A DNA stretch of 64,000 bases from Roseococcus sp. SYP-B2431 (lineage in GTDB: Bacteria > Pseudomonadota > Alphaproteobacteria > Acetobacterales > Acetobacteraceae), in NCBI RefSeq assembly GCF_004336745.1, contig NZ_SJXD01000031.1, positions 62,001 to 126,000 on the forward strand. Direction: 5' to 3'. This document shows, in pieces, positions 15,492 to 25,298 of the stretch. The notes beneath the pieces are model-generated. The model did not search any database. It had not been told where the DNA came from and saw only the letters and a program-made list of their open reading frames with translations. How positions within the stretch are numbered: position 1 is the first letter of the stretch; each line of letters begins with the position of its first letter. The translations under genes were made by a program, and so were the position numbers.

Positions 15492-16451
15492 ATGCGGCGC
15501 CGCACCCTTCCCGCCCTGGGCATCACGCTCGGCGCCTTCCCTGCCCTGGCGCAGGAGGTGGTGAGCCGGCCGATCCGCATGGTCGTCCCCTTCGCGCAGG
15601 GCGGGACAACCGACCTGCTGGCCCGCCTGATCGCCGAGCGCTCCCAGGCCGAGTTCGGCCAGCCCATGGTGGTGGACATCCGCCCCGGCGCCTCGGGCAC
15701 GATCGGCGCGGCGCAGGTGGCGCAGAGCCGCGGCGACGGCACCACGCTGCTCATGGGCGCGCCGCCCACGCATGCGACGGCGCGGGCGCTCTTCCCCAAC
15801 CTGCCCTACGACCCCGTGCGCGACTTCGCGCCGGTGGCGCTGGTCGCGACGCTGCCGAACCTCGTCGCCGTCAACAACGCCGTGCCGGTGCGCAGCATCG
15901 CCGAGCTGATCGCCTGGTCGAAGGCGCATCCCGGCACCATCAACTACGGCTCGGCCGGGAATGGCGCGACGACGCATCTCTCGGGCGAACTGCTGAAGCT
16001 GATGACCGGCGCGGACGTCACGCATATCCCCTATCGCGGCAGCGGCGCGGCGCTGATCGACCTGCTGGGCGGGCAGATCCAGCTCATGTTCGAGAACCTG
16101 CCCTCCATCATCGACCATGTGCGCGAGGGGCGCCTGCGCGGCCTGGCCGTCACCTCGCCCCGGCGCAGCCCCTCGGCGCCGGAAATCCCCACCGTCGCGG
16201 AGACGGTGCCGGGCTACGAGGCGCTGTCCTGGTTCGGCATCTTCGCGCCGGCCGGCACGCCGGCGCCGCTGGTGCTGCGGCTGCACCAGGGCATCCGGCG
16301 CATCATGGCGGACCCCGCCGTCCGCGCCCGTTTCGTGGAGCTCGGCGCCGAGCGCGCCGACGGCCCGCCGGGGGAGCTCGCGGAGCTGGTGCGCGCCGAC
16401 GCCGAGCGCTGGGGCCGCGTCATCCGCGAAGCCCGCATCACCATCCAGTAG
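15492..16451 (+). CDS. Bug-family tripartite tricarboxylate transporter substrate-binding protein
   Basis: A 319-residue periplasmic receptor. Its start at 15492 has an AGGAGC site at 15479-15484 and gives a signal peptide (MRRRTLPALGITLGAFPALAQ). Family features are RPIRMVVPFAQGGTTDLLAR, VVDIRPGASGTIGA, LPYDPVRDFAPV, NYGSAGNGATTHLSGEL, THIPYRGSGAALIDLLGGQIQ and FAPAGTPAPLV. It ends 9 bases before hyuA and appears part of the same transcript, so its ligand may be the substrate or product of the hydantoinase-like enzyme. No TctA or TctB permease is nearby; it must use one encoded elsewhere. Confidence 0.93.
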   Translation: MRRRTLPALGITLGAFPALAQEVVSRPIRMVVPFAQGGTTDLLARLIAERSQAEFGQPMVVDIRPGASGTIGAAQVAQSRGDGTTLLMGAPPTHATARALFPNLPYDPVRDFAPVALVATLPNLVAVNNAVPVRSIAELIAWSKAHPGTINYGSAGNGATTHLSGELLKLMTGADVTHIPYRGSGAALIDLLGGQIQLMFENLPSIIDHVREGRLRGLAVTSPRRSPSAPEIPTVAETVPGYEALSWFGIFAPAGTPAPLVLRLHQGIRRIMADPAVRARFVELGAERADGPPGELAELVRADAERWGRVIREARITIQ

Positions 16452-16460
16452 GACGATCCA

Positions 16461-18527
16461 TTGCCCTCGCTCTCCCTCGGCATCGACATCGGCGGCACCT
16501 TCACGGACCTCGTGCTCCATGATCCCGCGCATCTCCGCTCCGGCAGCCTGAAGGTGCTGACGACCCATGCGGACCCCGTGCTCGGCATCCTGGAGGGGAC
16601 GCGGCGGCTGCTGGGCGAGTCCGGCGCGGAGGCCGCCGAGATCGGCCGCGTGGTGCATGCGACGACGCTCTTCACCAATGCGCTGATCGAGCGGAAGGGC
16701 GCGCGCACCGCGCTGCTCACCACCGAGGGTTTTGCCGACATCCTGCAGATCGGCCGGGAACGCCGCTACGAGCTCTACGACCTTTCGCTGACGCCGCCGG
16801 CACCGCTGGTGCCGGCGGAGCTTCGGCTGGAAGTGCCGGAGCGCGTGAAGGCGGACGGCACCGTGGTGACACCGCTGGACCTGGACGCGCTGGACACCGC
16901 CGCGGCGAAGGCGGTGGCATCGGGCGCGGAATCCGTCGCCATCCTTTTCCTGCACAGCGACCTCCATCCCGAGCACGAGCGCGCGGCCGCGCGGCGCCTC
17001 GCCGAAAAATTCCCGCAGCTGAATGTGACGGCCTCGCATGCCATCGTGCGCGAGGTGCGCGAATACGAGCGCGGCTCGACCGCCACCGCCAACGCCTATG
17101 TCGCGCCGCTGGCCGGCCGCTACCTCGCGCGGCTGTCCGGCGAGCTGGCCGGCCTCGGCATCCGGGCGCCGCTGCTGCTGATGCTCTCCAATGGCGGGCT
17201 CACCCATGTGGAGGAGGCGCAGCGCGCGCCCGTGCAGCTGCTGGAATCCGGCCCGGCCGCGGGCGCGCTGGCCGCCGCCCACCTCGCCGGCCCCTCCGAG
17301 CCGCGCATCCTCGCCTTCGACATGGGCGGCACCACGGCCAAGCTCTCCGTCGTGGAGCATGGCGAGCCCGAGATCGTCTTCGGCTTCGAGGCCGCCCGCC
17401 AGGCGCGCTTCATCGAGGGCAGCGGGCTCCCCATCCGCATCTCCGCCGTGGACCTCATGGAGATCGGCGCGGGCGGCGGCTCCATCGCCCGGCGCGACGC
17501 GATCGGCCTGCTGAAGGTCGGCCCGGATTCCGCGGGCTCCGAGCCCGGCCCGGCCTGCTACGGCCGCGGCGGCGCGGCGCCGACGGTGACGGACGCCAAC
17601 CTGCTGCTCGGCTATCTCGACCCCACGCGCTTCGCCGGCGGCAGCCTGCCCCTCGACCGCGCCGCCGCCGAGGCCGCGATGGACGCGCTGGCGCAATCCC
17701 TCGGCATCACGCGCGAGGCCGCCGCCTGGGGCATTCATGACGTGGTGACCGAAGCCATGGCCGGCGCGGCGCGCACGCATCTGGCGGAGCGCGGCCGCGA
17801 CGCCTCGGGCTTCACCCTCGTTTGCACCGGCGGCGGCGGGCCGGTGCACGGCTACCACCTGGCGCGCAAGCTTGGGATCAAGCGCATGGTCATTCCGCCC
17901 GAGGCCGGCGTGGCCTCGGCCTTCGGCCTGCTGACCGCGCCGCCGCGCGTGGACCGCGTGGCGACGCTGGGCCGCCGCCTGCTGGCCTGGAGGGCGGCGG
18001 AGCTGGAGGCGGCCTTCGCCGCGCTGGAGGCCGACGCGCAGGCGGTGCTGGAGCGCGGCGGCTTCGCCGAGGGCGCCTCCTCCGAGCGGATCGTAGATGC
18101 CCGCTGCACCGGCCAGGGCGCGCATATGCCGGTGGTCCTGCCGCCCGGACCCTGGCCCGCCGACGACGCGGCCCTGCACGCGCTGATCGCGACGGCCTTC
18201 GATTCTGCCTATCTGGAGCGCTTCCGCCGCCCGCCCCCCAAGGTGCCGGTCGATCTCGTGCATGCCCGCGTGGTGCTGCGCGGCGCGAAGGCCTCGACCG
18301 AGCTCGCCGCGGCCCGCTTCGGCGAGGCGGCCGGCGCGGGCGAGCGGGAAATCCTGGCCGACGGTGTCGCCGGCATGGCAAGGATTCTCGCGCGCGACGG
18401 GCTGCGGCCCGGCTTCTCCGCGTCCGGCCCCGCCTTGGTGGAGGAGGCCGGCTCCACCCTCGTCGTCGGCCCGAAGGGACGCCTCACCGTGCTGGACTCC
18501 GGAAACATCCTGGTGGAGATCGGCTGA
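16461..18527 (+). CDS. hyuA: Hydantoinase/oxoprolinase family protein, subunit A
   Basis: A 688-residue ATP-binding subunit of the N-methylhydantoinase/5-oxoprolinase/acetophenone-carboxylase group. The N-terminal ASKHA fold shows SLGIDIGGTFTDLVL and HATTLFTNALIERKGA; the second nucleotide loop is ILAFDMGGTTAKLSVV; GAGGGSIAR and GPGPACYG-like EPGPACYGRGG follow; the C-terminal region contains LVCTGGGGPVHGYHLA. The enzymes open cyclic amides with ATP or carboxylate-activate ketones. The start codon is TTG at 16461, preceded by AGGA. The stop overlaps the hyuB start (TGATG), as expected for subunits made in equal amounts. The true substrate cannot be read from sequence. Confidence 0.9.
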   Translation: MPSLSLGIDIGGTFTDLVLHDPAHLRSGSLKVLTTHADPVLGILEGTRRLLGESGAEAAEIGRVVHATTLFTNALIERKGARTALLTTEGFADILQIGRERRYELYDLSLTPPAPLVPAELRLEVPERVKADGTVVTPLDLDALDTAAAKAVASGAESVAILFLHSDLHPEHERAAARRLAEKFPQLNVTASHAIVREVREYERGSTATANAYVAPLAGRYLARLSGELAGLGIRAPLLLMLSNGGLTHVEEAQRAPVQLLESGPAAGALAAAHLAGPSEPRILAFDMGGTTAKLSVVEHGEPEIVFGFEAARQARFIEGSGLPIRISAVDLMEIGAGGGSIARRDAIGLLKVGPDSAGSEPGPACYGRGGAAPTVTDANLLLGYLDPTRFAGGSLPLDRAAAEAAMDALAQSLGITREAAAWGIHDVVTEAMAGAARTHLAERGRDASGFTLVCTGGGGPVHGYHLARKLGIKRMVIPPEAGVASAFGLLTAPPRVDRVATLGRRLLAWRAAELEAAFAALEADAQAVLERGGFAEGASSERIVDARCTGQGAHMPVVLPPGPWPADDAALHALIATAFDSAYLERFRRPPPKVPVDLVHARVVLRGAKASTELAAARFGEAAGAGEREILADGVAGMARILARDGLRPGFSASGPALVEEAGSTLVVGPKGRLTVLDSGNILVEIG

Positions 18528-20068
18528 TGGCCCTCGATCCCGTGAAGCTGGAGCTGGTCTGGACGCGGCTCATCTCCGCCGTGGACGAGGCCGCCAAGGC
18601 CATCGTCCGCACCTCCTTCTCCACGCTGTCCAACGAGGCGAACGACTTCGCCTGCGTGCTGACCGATGCCGACGGCCGCTCGCTCGCGCAGAACACCGGC
18701 TCGATCCCGAGCTTCATCGGCACCCTGCCCGCCACCGTCCGCGCCGTCTGCGCCCGCGTGCCGCCGACGGAGATGCGCGAGGGCGACATCTACATCACCA
18801 ACAACCCCTGGATCGGCACGGGCCATCTGAACGACGTGTGCCTGGTGCGGCCGGTCTTCCTCGACGGCCGGATCGTGGCCTTCGGCGCCACCACCAGCCA
18901 TGTCCCCGACATCGGCGGGCGCATCCGCAGCACCGAGGCGCGCGAGCTCTTCGAGGAAGGCTTCCACATCCCGCCCATGTGCCTGCTGCGGGAGGGCGTG
19001 GCGGATGCGACGCTCATCATCCTGCTGCGCACCAATATCCGCACGCCAGACCAGACGGAGGGCGACATCTGGGCCCAGGCCGCGGCCATCACCCTGATCG
19101 GCGACCGCGTGGTCTCGACGATGGAGGATCACGGCCTGGCCGATCTCACCGAGGTCGCGAACGAGATCTTCGGGCGCTCCGAGGTCGCCATGCGGGAACG
19201 CCTGCGCAGCATCCCGGACGGCACCTACCACTATGCCTTCGAGACGGACGGGCTCGACCAGCCGTTCCACCTCCAGGTCGAGATCACCGCCCGGGACGGC
19301 GAGGTGCTGGTGGACTTCGCCGGCAGCAGCCCGCAGCAGCCGCGCTCGGTGAACTGCCCCTTCACCTATACCCGCGCCATGAGCTGGTTCGTGCTCAAGG
19401 CCATGCTGCTGCCCGAGCTGCCCTCCAATGACGGCATTTTCCGGCCGATCCGCATCGCGGCCCCCGAGGGCTCCATCGTGAACCCGAAGGAGCCGGCCTC
19501 CGTCGGCGGCCGGGCGGCGACGGGCCACTACGTGCCGGTGCTGATCTTCGGCGCCCTGGCCGAGGCGCTGCCCGACAAGGTGCGCGCGGCACCCGGCAGC
19601 CCGCTCTGGATGATGAGCATCGCCGGCCGCGACGCCGCCGACCAGCCCTTCGCCAGCACGCTCTTCTTCAACGGCGGCACCGGCGCGGGCGCCGCGCAGG
19701 ACGGCGTGGACAGCATCTCCTGGCCCTCCAACATCTCCGCCACGCCGGTCGAGGTGGCCGAGCGCACCGCGCCCGTGCTCATCCATCGCAAGATCTCGCG
19801 GCCGGGCTCCGGGGGCGCGGGGCGCCATGCCGGCGGCCGCGGCCACGAGACCGAGGTGGAGAGCGAGGTGGACAACATGGCCGCCGTCTTCGTCACCGAG
19901 CGCCTGAAGTTCCCGGCCCCCGGCCTCTTCGGCGGCGGCGCGGGCGCAACCGGCGAGGTGCTCATCGACGGCGAAGCCGCCAATACCCGCCAGCAGCAGG
20001 TGCTGAACCGCGGCACGCGCGTCCTCCTGCGCACGCCCGGGGGCGGGGGCTACGGCAAGCCCGGATGA
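18527..20068 (+). CDS. hyuB: Hydantoinase/oxoprolinase family protein, subunit B
   Basis: A 513-residue partner of HyuA. Family signatures are ISAVDEAAKAIVRTSFSTL near the N-terminus, SNEANDFACVLTDADGR, ITNNPWIGTGHLNDVCLVRP, HVPDIGGR, VLVDFAGSSPQQP and a glycine-rich tail (GGTGAGAAQDG, RPGSGGAGRHAGGRG, TPGGGGYG). The start ATG at 18527 overlaps the hyuA stop by one base, which fixes it despite a longer open frame. Length is a little under the 550-600 residues common in the group. Together A and B are expected to form a cytoplasmic ATP-dependent ring-opening enzyme. Confidence 0.9.
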   Translation: MALDPVKLELVWTRLISAVDEAAKAIVRTSFSTLSNEANDFACVLTDADGRSLAQNTGSIPSFIGTLPATVRAVCARVPPTEMREGDIYITNNPWIGTGHLNDVCLVRPVFLDGRIVAFGATTSHVPDIGGRIRSTEARELFEEGFHIPPMCLLREGVADATLIILLRTNIRTPDQTEGDIWAQAAAITLIGDRVVSTMEDHGLADLTEVANEIFGRSEVAMRERLRSIPDGTYHYAFETDGLDQPFHLQVEITARDGEVLVDFAGSSPQQPRSVNCPFTYTRAMSWFVLKAMLLPELPSNDGIFRPIRIAAPEGSIVNPKEPASVGGRAATGHYVPVLIFGALAEALPDKVRAAPGSPLWMMSIAGRDAADQPFASTLFFNGGTGAGAAQDGVDSISWPSNISATPVEVAERTAPVLIHRKISRPGSGGAGRHAGGRGHETEVESEVDNMAAVFVTERLKFPAPGLFGGGAGATGEVLIDGEAANTRQQQVLNRGTRVLLRTPGGGGYGKPG

Positions 20069-21171
20069 GCTTCCCACGGCGGGAAACGGCGGCCTTCCTG
20101 GGCCTCCTCACGGTGATCCTGCTGAACACCCTCGGCCCGGATCTCCTCGCCGACCTCTCGAGCCCCTGGAAGCTCACGCTGCTCTTCCTCTGGCTCTTCC
20201 CGCTGATTCTGTGGTGCGCCGTTTCCGTGGTGCGCCATGCCGACTGCCTGGCGCATCTGCTCGGCGAGCCCTACGGCACGCTCATCCTCACCCTCGCGGC
20301 CGTGATCATGGAGGTCGCGCTGATCACCTCGGCCATGCTGACCGGCGCGGCCGACCCGCTGCTGGCGCGCGACACCATGTTCGCCGTTCTGATGATCGTG
20401 CTGAACGGGCTGATCGGGCTGTCGCTCGTCATCGGCGCGATCCGGAACGGCGAGCAGGAGTTCAACATCTCCGGCGCCTCGGCCTATCTGTCCGTCATCG
20501 CGACGCTCTCCGTGCTGACGCTGGTGCTGCCGGCCTTCACCATCTCCACCGCGGACCACACCTATACGCCGCACCAGATGCTGTTCTTCTCGACGGCGGC
20601 GCTGCTGCTCTACGGCGTCTTCCTGATGGTGCAGACGCACCGGCACCGCGGCTTCTTCCAGGAACCGGCGCATCGGGGCAGTTCGGGACATGCGCCCCAG
20701 ACACGGACGGCCCAGGCGCGCACGGTCCCGCATCACGCGCTGATGCTGGTGCTGTCCCTGCTGCCGGTGGTGCTGCTGGCCGAGATGCTCTCAGCCGTGA
20801 TCGAAAGCGGGGCGCGGCAGCTGCGCCTGCCCTCGGCCTTCGGCGGCGTGCTGATCGCGATGCTGGTGCTGACGGCCGAGGGCATCAGCGCCATCGCCGC
20901 CGCCCGCGCCGACCGGCTGCAGCGCGCGGTGAACATCTCGCTGGGCTCGGCGCTCTCCACGATCGGGCTGACCGTGCCGGCGGTGATGCTGATCGCCGTG
21001 ACGACGGGGCAGCAGGTGATCCTGGGCCTGGCCCAGGAATTCATCGCGCTGCTGGTCCTCACGCTCTTCGTGAGCCTGCTGACCTTCGGCACGGGGCGGA
21101 CCAATGTGCTGCTGGGCGCGGTGCACCTGATCCTGTTCGCGGCCTATGTGGGGCTGCTGTTCGAGCCGTAG
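20065..21171 (+). CDS. chaA: Calcium/proton antiporter, ChaA type (CaCA superfamily)
   Basis: A 368-residue inner-membrane antiporter, close to the 366 residues of E. coli ChaA. About eleven hydrophobic segments are visible. The duplicated CaCA helices include GEPYGTLILTLAAVIMEVALI in the N-half and VLTAEGISAIAAARADRLQRAVNISLGSALSTIG in the C-half, with the conserved acidic residues Glu within IMEVA and TAEG. Between the halves is a short hydrophilic loop (HRHRGFFQEPAHRG). It exchanges Ca2+ or Na+/K+ for protons. The start overlaps the hyuB stop as ATGA, so it is co-translated, although a metabolic link is not obvious. Confidence 0.9.
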   Translation: MSFPRRETAAFLGLLTVILLNTLGPDLLADLSSPWKLTLLFLWLFPLILWCAVSVVRHADCLAHLLGEPYGTLILTLAAVIMEVALITSAMLTGAADPLLARDTMFAVLMIVLNGLIGLSLVIGAIRNGEQEFNISGASAYLSVIATLSVLTLVLPAFTISTADHTYTPHQMLFFSTAALLLYGVFLMVQTHRHRGFFQEPAHRGSSGHAPQTRTAQARTVPHHALMLVLSLLPVVLLAEMLSAVIESGARQLRLPSAFGGVLIAMLVLTAEGISAIAAARADRLQRAVNISLGSALSTIGLTVPAVMLIAVTTGQQVILGLAQEFIALLVLTLFVSLLTFGTGRTNVLLGAVHLILFAAYVGLLFEP

Positions 21172-21180
21172 GGAAGGCGG

Positions 21181-22356
21181 CTACTCCGTGCGGATGAGCC
21201 GCACCCGCCGGCCCGCCACGCCCAGCGCGAGCTGCCCGGTCTTCAGCGCCAGCGCATCGGCCCCAAAAACCTCGCGCCGCCAGCCGGACAGGGCGCGGAT
21301 GTCCGGCTCGCTCTCGCTCGCCAGCCGCTCCAGGTCCTCGGTGTCGGCCAGTAGCTTGGGCGCGACGTGGTGCGCCTCGGCGCTCGCCGCCAGCAGCACC
21401 TTGAGCAGGGCGACCAGGGCCGGCGAGGCGCCGGCGCCCTTGCGGGCCTCCAGCGGCAGGGGCAGTGCCTCCTCGGGCAGCTTCTTCGCCTCGACGATCG
21501 CGGCGATCAGCGACACGCCCGACTTGCCGCGCGCGAAGCCCTCGGAAACCCCGCGCACGCGGGCCAGCTGCTCCACCGTCTCGGGCGCCGTCGCCGCCAC
21601 CTCGGCCAGGGATTCGTCCTTCACCAGCCGGCCGCGCGGGATATTGATCCGCTGCGCCTCCGCCTCGCGCCAGGCCGCGGCGGCGCGCAGGACGCCCAGG
21701 AAGCGGCGGTTGCCCGACTTGGGCTTCAGCCGCTCCCAGGCCTCGGAGGGCTCGGTGATATAGGTGGAGGGCTCCAGCAGGGCGTCCATCTCCTGCGCCA
21801 CCCAGTCGAGCCGGCCTTCCTTCATCAGCTTCTCGCGCAGGCTCAGATAGACCCGGCGCAGATGCGTCACGTCGCCGGCGGCATAGGCGATCTGCGAGGC
21901 TGAGAGGGGCCGGGCCGACCAGTCGCTGAAGCGGTGCGCCTTGTCGATCGAGGCGCCGGCCAGGGCGCGGACCAGGCTGTCGTAGCTGGCCTGGTCGCCG
22001 AAGCCGGCCACCATGGCGGCGACCTGGGTGTCGAAGAGCGGGGTCGGGACGGCGCCGAACTTGAGGAGGAAGATCTCCACGTCCTGCCGGGCGGCATGGA
22101 AGACCTTCACCACGGCGGGATCTGCCAGGAGGTCGCCCAGGGGGGCGAGGTCCATGCCCTCGGCCTGGGCGTCCACCACCGCCACGTCCTGGGCGCCTGC
22201 CAACTGCACCACGCAGAGCTCGGGCCAATAGGTGCGCTCGCGCATGAACTCGGTATCGACGGTGACGAAGGGTTCGGTGCGCAGCCGGTCGCACAGCTCC
22301 GCGAGCTCGGCGGACTGGGTGATCAGGCGTGGGGTCGGGTCTTGCATGCGGGCCAT
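21181..22356 (-). CDS. rnd: Ribonuclease D
   Basis: A 391-residue 3'-5' exoribonuclease that trims tRNA precursors. The DEDDy exonuclease domain occupies about 1-190: [10 protein letters not shown] (Asp, Glu), [14 protein letters not shown] (Asp), FDTQVAAMV, and [20 protein letters not shown], where Tyr and Asp form motif III. An HRDC domain follows about 210-290 ([41 protein letters not shown]), then a second helical C-terminal part. It converges with chaA and is divergent from aspS. Met4 (22347) is an alternative start. Confidence 0.94.
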   Translation of the reverse strand: MARMQDPTPRLITQSAELAELCDRLRTEPFVTVDTEFMRERTYWPELCVVQLAGAQDVAVVDAQAEGMDLAPLGDLLADPAVVKVFHAARQDVEIFLLKFGAVPTPLFDTQVAAMVAGFGDQASYDSLVRALAGASIDKAHRFSDWSARPLSASQIAYAAGDVTHLRRVYLSLREKLMKEGRLDWVAQEMDALLEPSTYITEPSEAWERLKPKSGNRRFLGVLRAAAAWREAEAQRINIPRGRLVKDESLAEVAATAPETVEQLARVRGVSEGFARGKSGVSLIAAIVEAKKLPEEALPLPLEARKGAGASPALVALLKVLLAASAEAHHVAPKLLADTEDLERLASESEPDIRALSGWRREVFGADALALKTGQLALGVAGRRVRLIRTE

Positions 22357-22472
22357 GGCTTCGCTTTGCGGCCGGAACGGCCGGCATGCAAGGGCTTGGT
22401 CCGGGACGGGTTGACAGAGCGCCCCCGGGAAGGCCCTTTCCGCCGTCGATCTCCCAGACCTGCAAGGTTCCC

Positions 22473-24257
22473 ATGCACGCCTACCGCACCCACACCTGCG
22501 GCGCCCTCCGCGCCGAGTCCGCTGGGCAGACCGCCCGACTCTCCGGCTGGGTGCACCGCAAGCGCGACCATGGCGGCCTGCTCTTCATCGACCTGCGGGA
22601 CCATTACGGGCTGACCCAATGCGTCATCCCCTCGGGCTCGGCGGTCTTCGCGGCGGCCGATGCCGTGCGGGTGGAGAGCGTCATCACCGTCACCGGCGAG
22701 GTCGTGAACCGCGAGCCCGGGACGGTGAATGACAAGCTGCCGACCGGCGCCGTCGAGCTGCGGGTGAAGGAGCTGGTGCTGCAATCCGCCGCCGAGGTCC
22801 TGCCCTTCCAGGTCGCCCAGGAGCAGGAGGCGCCGGAGGAGATGCGGCTGCGCTACCGCTTCCTCGACCTCCGCCGCGAGCGGCTCCAGCGCAACATGAT
22901 CCTGCGCGCGCAGATCATCGACAGCATCCGCCGCCGCATGATCGCGATCGGCTTCAACGAGTTCCAGACGCCGATCCTGACCGTTTCCTCGCCCGAGGGC
23001 GCGCGCGACTTCCTGGTGCCGGCCCGCCTGCATCCCGGCAAGTTCTACGCCCTGCCGCAGGCCCCGCAGCAGTACAAGCAGCTCACCATGGTCGCGGGCT
23101 TCGACCGCTACTTCCAGATCGCCCCCTGCTTCCGCGACGAGGCCGGCCGCGCCGACCGCACGCTGATGTTCTACCAGCTCGACGTGGAGATGAGCTTCGT
23201 CACGCAGGAGGACGTCTTCACCTCCATGGAGCCGGTGATCCGCGGCACCTTCGAGGAATTCGCCGAGGGCCGACATGTCGATGCCGGCCCCTGGCGCCGA
23301 ATTCCCTATGCCCAGGCCATGCTGGACTACGGCTCGGACAAGCCGGACCTGCGCAACCCGCTGGTGATCCACGACGTCAGCGAGCAGTTCAGGGGCTCGG
23401 GCTTCGGGCTCTTCGCCAAGATCACGGCCGGCGGCGGCGTGGTGCGTGCGATCCCCGCGCCGGGCGCCGGCGGCAATCCGCGCAGCTTCTTCGACAAGCT
23501 GAACGAGTGGGCGCGCGCCGAGGGCGCCGGCGGCCTCGGCTACATCACCTTCGACGCGGACGGCCCAAAGGGCCCGATCGCCAAGAACCTGGAGGGCGAC
23601 CGCGCCGAGGCGATCCGCGTGGCCTGCGGCCTGAAGGCCGGCGACGCCGTGTTCTTCGCCGCGGGCAAGGAGGCCGATGCGGCCAAGTTCGCGGGGCAGA
23701 CGCGGCTGCGGCTGGGCAACGAGCTGGGCCTGACCGAGAAGACCGGCTTCCGCTTCTGCTGGATCACCGACTTCCCCTTCTACGAGCTGAACGAGGAGAC
23801 CAATCAGGTCGATTTCAGCCACAACCCCTTCTCGATGCCGCAGGGCGAGATGGCGGCGCTGGAGACCCAGGACCCGCTGACCATCCCGGCCTATCAGTAT
23901 GACATCGTCTGCAACGGCTATGAGATGGCCTCGGGCGCGATCCGCAACCACAAGGCGGAGATCATGGTGAAGGCCTTCGGCATCGCGGGCTATCCGCCCG
24001 AGGCCGTGGAGGAGCGGTTCGGCGGCATGCTGAACGCCTTCCGCTACGGCGCCCCGCCGCACGGCGGCATGGCGGCCGGCATCGACCGCATCGTCATGCT
24101 GCTGGCCGAGGAGCCGAACCTGCGCGAGGTGAACCTCTTCCCCATGAACCAGCAGGGCGAGGAGCTGATGATGGGCTCGCCCTCCGAGGTGGAGGAGATC
24201 CGGCTGAAGGAGCTGTCGATCCGCGTCCAGATGCCGCCGGCCAAGAAGCAGGGCTGA
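22473..24257 (+). CDS. aspS: Aspartate-tRNA ligase
   Basis: A 594-residue class II aminoacyl-tRNA synthetase. The N-terminal OB-fold shows [23 protein letters not shown]. The catalytic core has [35 protein letters not shown], the motif 2 segment [20 protein letters not shown], an inserted GAD-type domain about residues 290-430, and motif 3 [14 protein letters not shown]. Length fits the bacterial type. Alphaproteobacterial AspRS of this class usually charges both tRNA-Asp and tRNA-Asn, but that cannot be decided here. The ATG at 22473 gives the conserved [10 protein letters not shown] start; a longer frame lies upstream. The gene stands alone, divergent from rnd. Confidence 0.95.
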   Translation: MHAYRTHTCGALRAESAGQTARLSGWVHRKRDHGGLLFIDLRDHYGLTQCVIPSGSAVFAAADAVRVESVITVTGEVVNREPGTVNDKLPTGAVELRVKELVLQSAAEVLPFQVAQEQEAPEEMRLRYRFLDLRRERLQRNMILRAQIIDSIRRRMIAIGFNEFQTPILTVSSPEGARDFLVPARLHPGKFYALPQAPQQYKQLTMVAGFDRYFQIAPCFRDEAGRADRTLMFYQLDVEMSFVTQEDVFTSMEPVIRGTFEEFAEGRHVDAGPWRRIPYAQAMLDYGSDKPDLRNPLVIHDVSEQFRGSGFGLFAKITAGGGVVRAIPAPGAGGNPRSFFDKLNEWARAEGAGGLGYITFDADGPKGPIAKNLEGDRAEAIRVACGLKAGDAVFFAAGKEADAAKFAGQTRLRLGNELGLTEKTGFRFCWITDFPFYELNEETNQVDFSHNPFSMPQGEMAALETQDPLTIPAYQYDIVCNGYEMASGAIRNHKAEIMVKAFGIAGYPPEAVEERFGGMLNAFRYGAPPHGGMAAGIDRIVMLLAEEPNLREVNLFPMNQQGEELMMGSPSEVEEIRLKELSIRVQMPPAKKQG

Positions 24258-24277
24258 AGCGGATCGCGCTCCGCGAA

Positions 24278-25255
24278 TCAGATCACGATATGGGCGTCGC
24301 GCACGAGCTGGCGCCAGCGCGCGAGGTCCGTGGTGACGAGGTCCGCGAGCCTTTCGGGTCCGCTGGGCGGCGCGGCCTCCACGTTCTGCTGCGCCAGGCG
24401 GCGCCGGAAGCCCTCCTCCCGTAGCAACTCGTTGACGACGCGGTTCCAGTAGAGGGTCACGCCCGTCGGCGTGCCGGCCGGCCCCATGATCCCGGCCCAG
24501 GCCAGGCTCTCGAAATCCGCGACCTCGGGCACGCCCGCCTCGCGCATGCTCGGCACCTCGGGCAGCAGCGGCGAGCGGCTGCGCGCGACCACGGCCAGCG
24601 CCTTCACCCGCCCGCCCTGCACCTGCGGCATCGCACTCGTCATCGCGTCGATCATGAACTGCACGCGGCCGGTGGAGAGGTCGAGCAGCGCCTGCGCGCT
24701 GCCCCGATAGGGCACCTGCTCCATCCGCGCGCCCGTGAGGCGCGAGAACATCTCGGTATTGAGGTGGCCGGCCGTCCCCATGCCGGGATTGGCCGCGATG
24801 TAGCGGCCGGGCGTGGCGCGCATCAGCGCCACCGCCTGGGCCAGGGTGCTCGCCGGGAAATCCGGCGGGACGACGATGAGGAAGCCGGTCCAGCCGATGA
24901 GGGCCATCGAGACGAGGTCGCGCGTCACGTCGAAGGGCAGGTTGGGCGTGACGGCGGGGTTCACCACGATGGGCGAATTGCTGGTCAGCAGCAGCGTGTG
25001 CCCGTCCGGCGGGGCCGAGGTGACGGCCTGCACGCCGATGGCGCCGGTCGCGCCGGCGCGGTTGTCCACCACGACCTGCACGCCGTGGCGCGCCTGCATC
25101 TCCTCGATGAGGACGCGCGCGATGAGGTCGCTCATATTGCCCGGCGGGAAGGGCACGACGATGCGGACCGGACGGGAGGGATAGGTCTGCGCGCGCGCCA
25201 GCATCGGCGTGGCGAGCCCGGTCGCGAGAACGGCGCGGCGTGTGAAGCGAAGCAT
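24278..25255 (-). CDS. Bug-family tripartite tricarboxylate transporter substrate-binding protein
   Basis: A 325-residue periplasmic receptor. The start at 25255 has a strong GGGGAGG site about 5 bases upstream and yields the signal MLRFTRRAVLATGLATPMLARA. Family features are RPVRIVVPFPPGNMSDLIAR, VVVDNRAGATGAIG, NLPFDVTRDLVSM, EQVPYRGSAQALLDLSTGRVQ and MGPAGTPTG. It is the third gene of a minus-strand set after MmgE/PrpD and a flavin monooxygenase, so its ligand is probably a carboxylate broken down by them. No permease partner lies nearby. Confidence 0.93.
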   Translation of the reverse strand: MLRFTRRAVLATGLATPMLARAQTYPSRPVRIVVPFPPGNMSDLIARVLIEEMQARHGVQVVVDNRAGATGAIGVQAVTSAPPDGHTLLLTSNSPIVVNPAVTPNLPFDVTRDLVSMALIGWTGFLIVVPPDFPASTLAQAVALMRATPGRYIAANPGMGTAGHLNTEMFSRLTGARMEQVPYRGSAQALLDLSTGRVQFMIDAMTSAMPQVQGGRVKALAVVARSRSPLLPEVPSMREAGVPEVADFESLAWAGIMGPAGTPTGVTLYWNRVVNELLREEGFRRRLAQQNVEAAPPSGPERLADLVTTDLARWRQLVRDAHIVI

Positions 25256-25298
25256 CGTTTCCTCCCCTGTCGCGCCGCGGCTCTCCGGCCGTTCGGCG

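Noticed and set aside
24258-24277. A small inverted repeat between aspS and the Bug gene as terminator
   Set aside because: The stem is only about 5 bp with a 6-base loop and no T-run; too weak to call.
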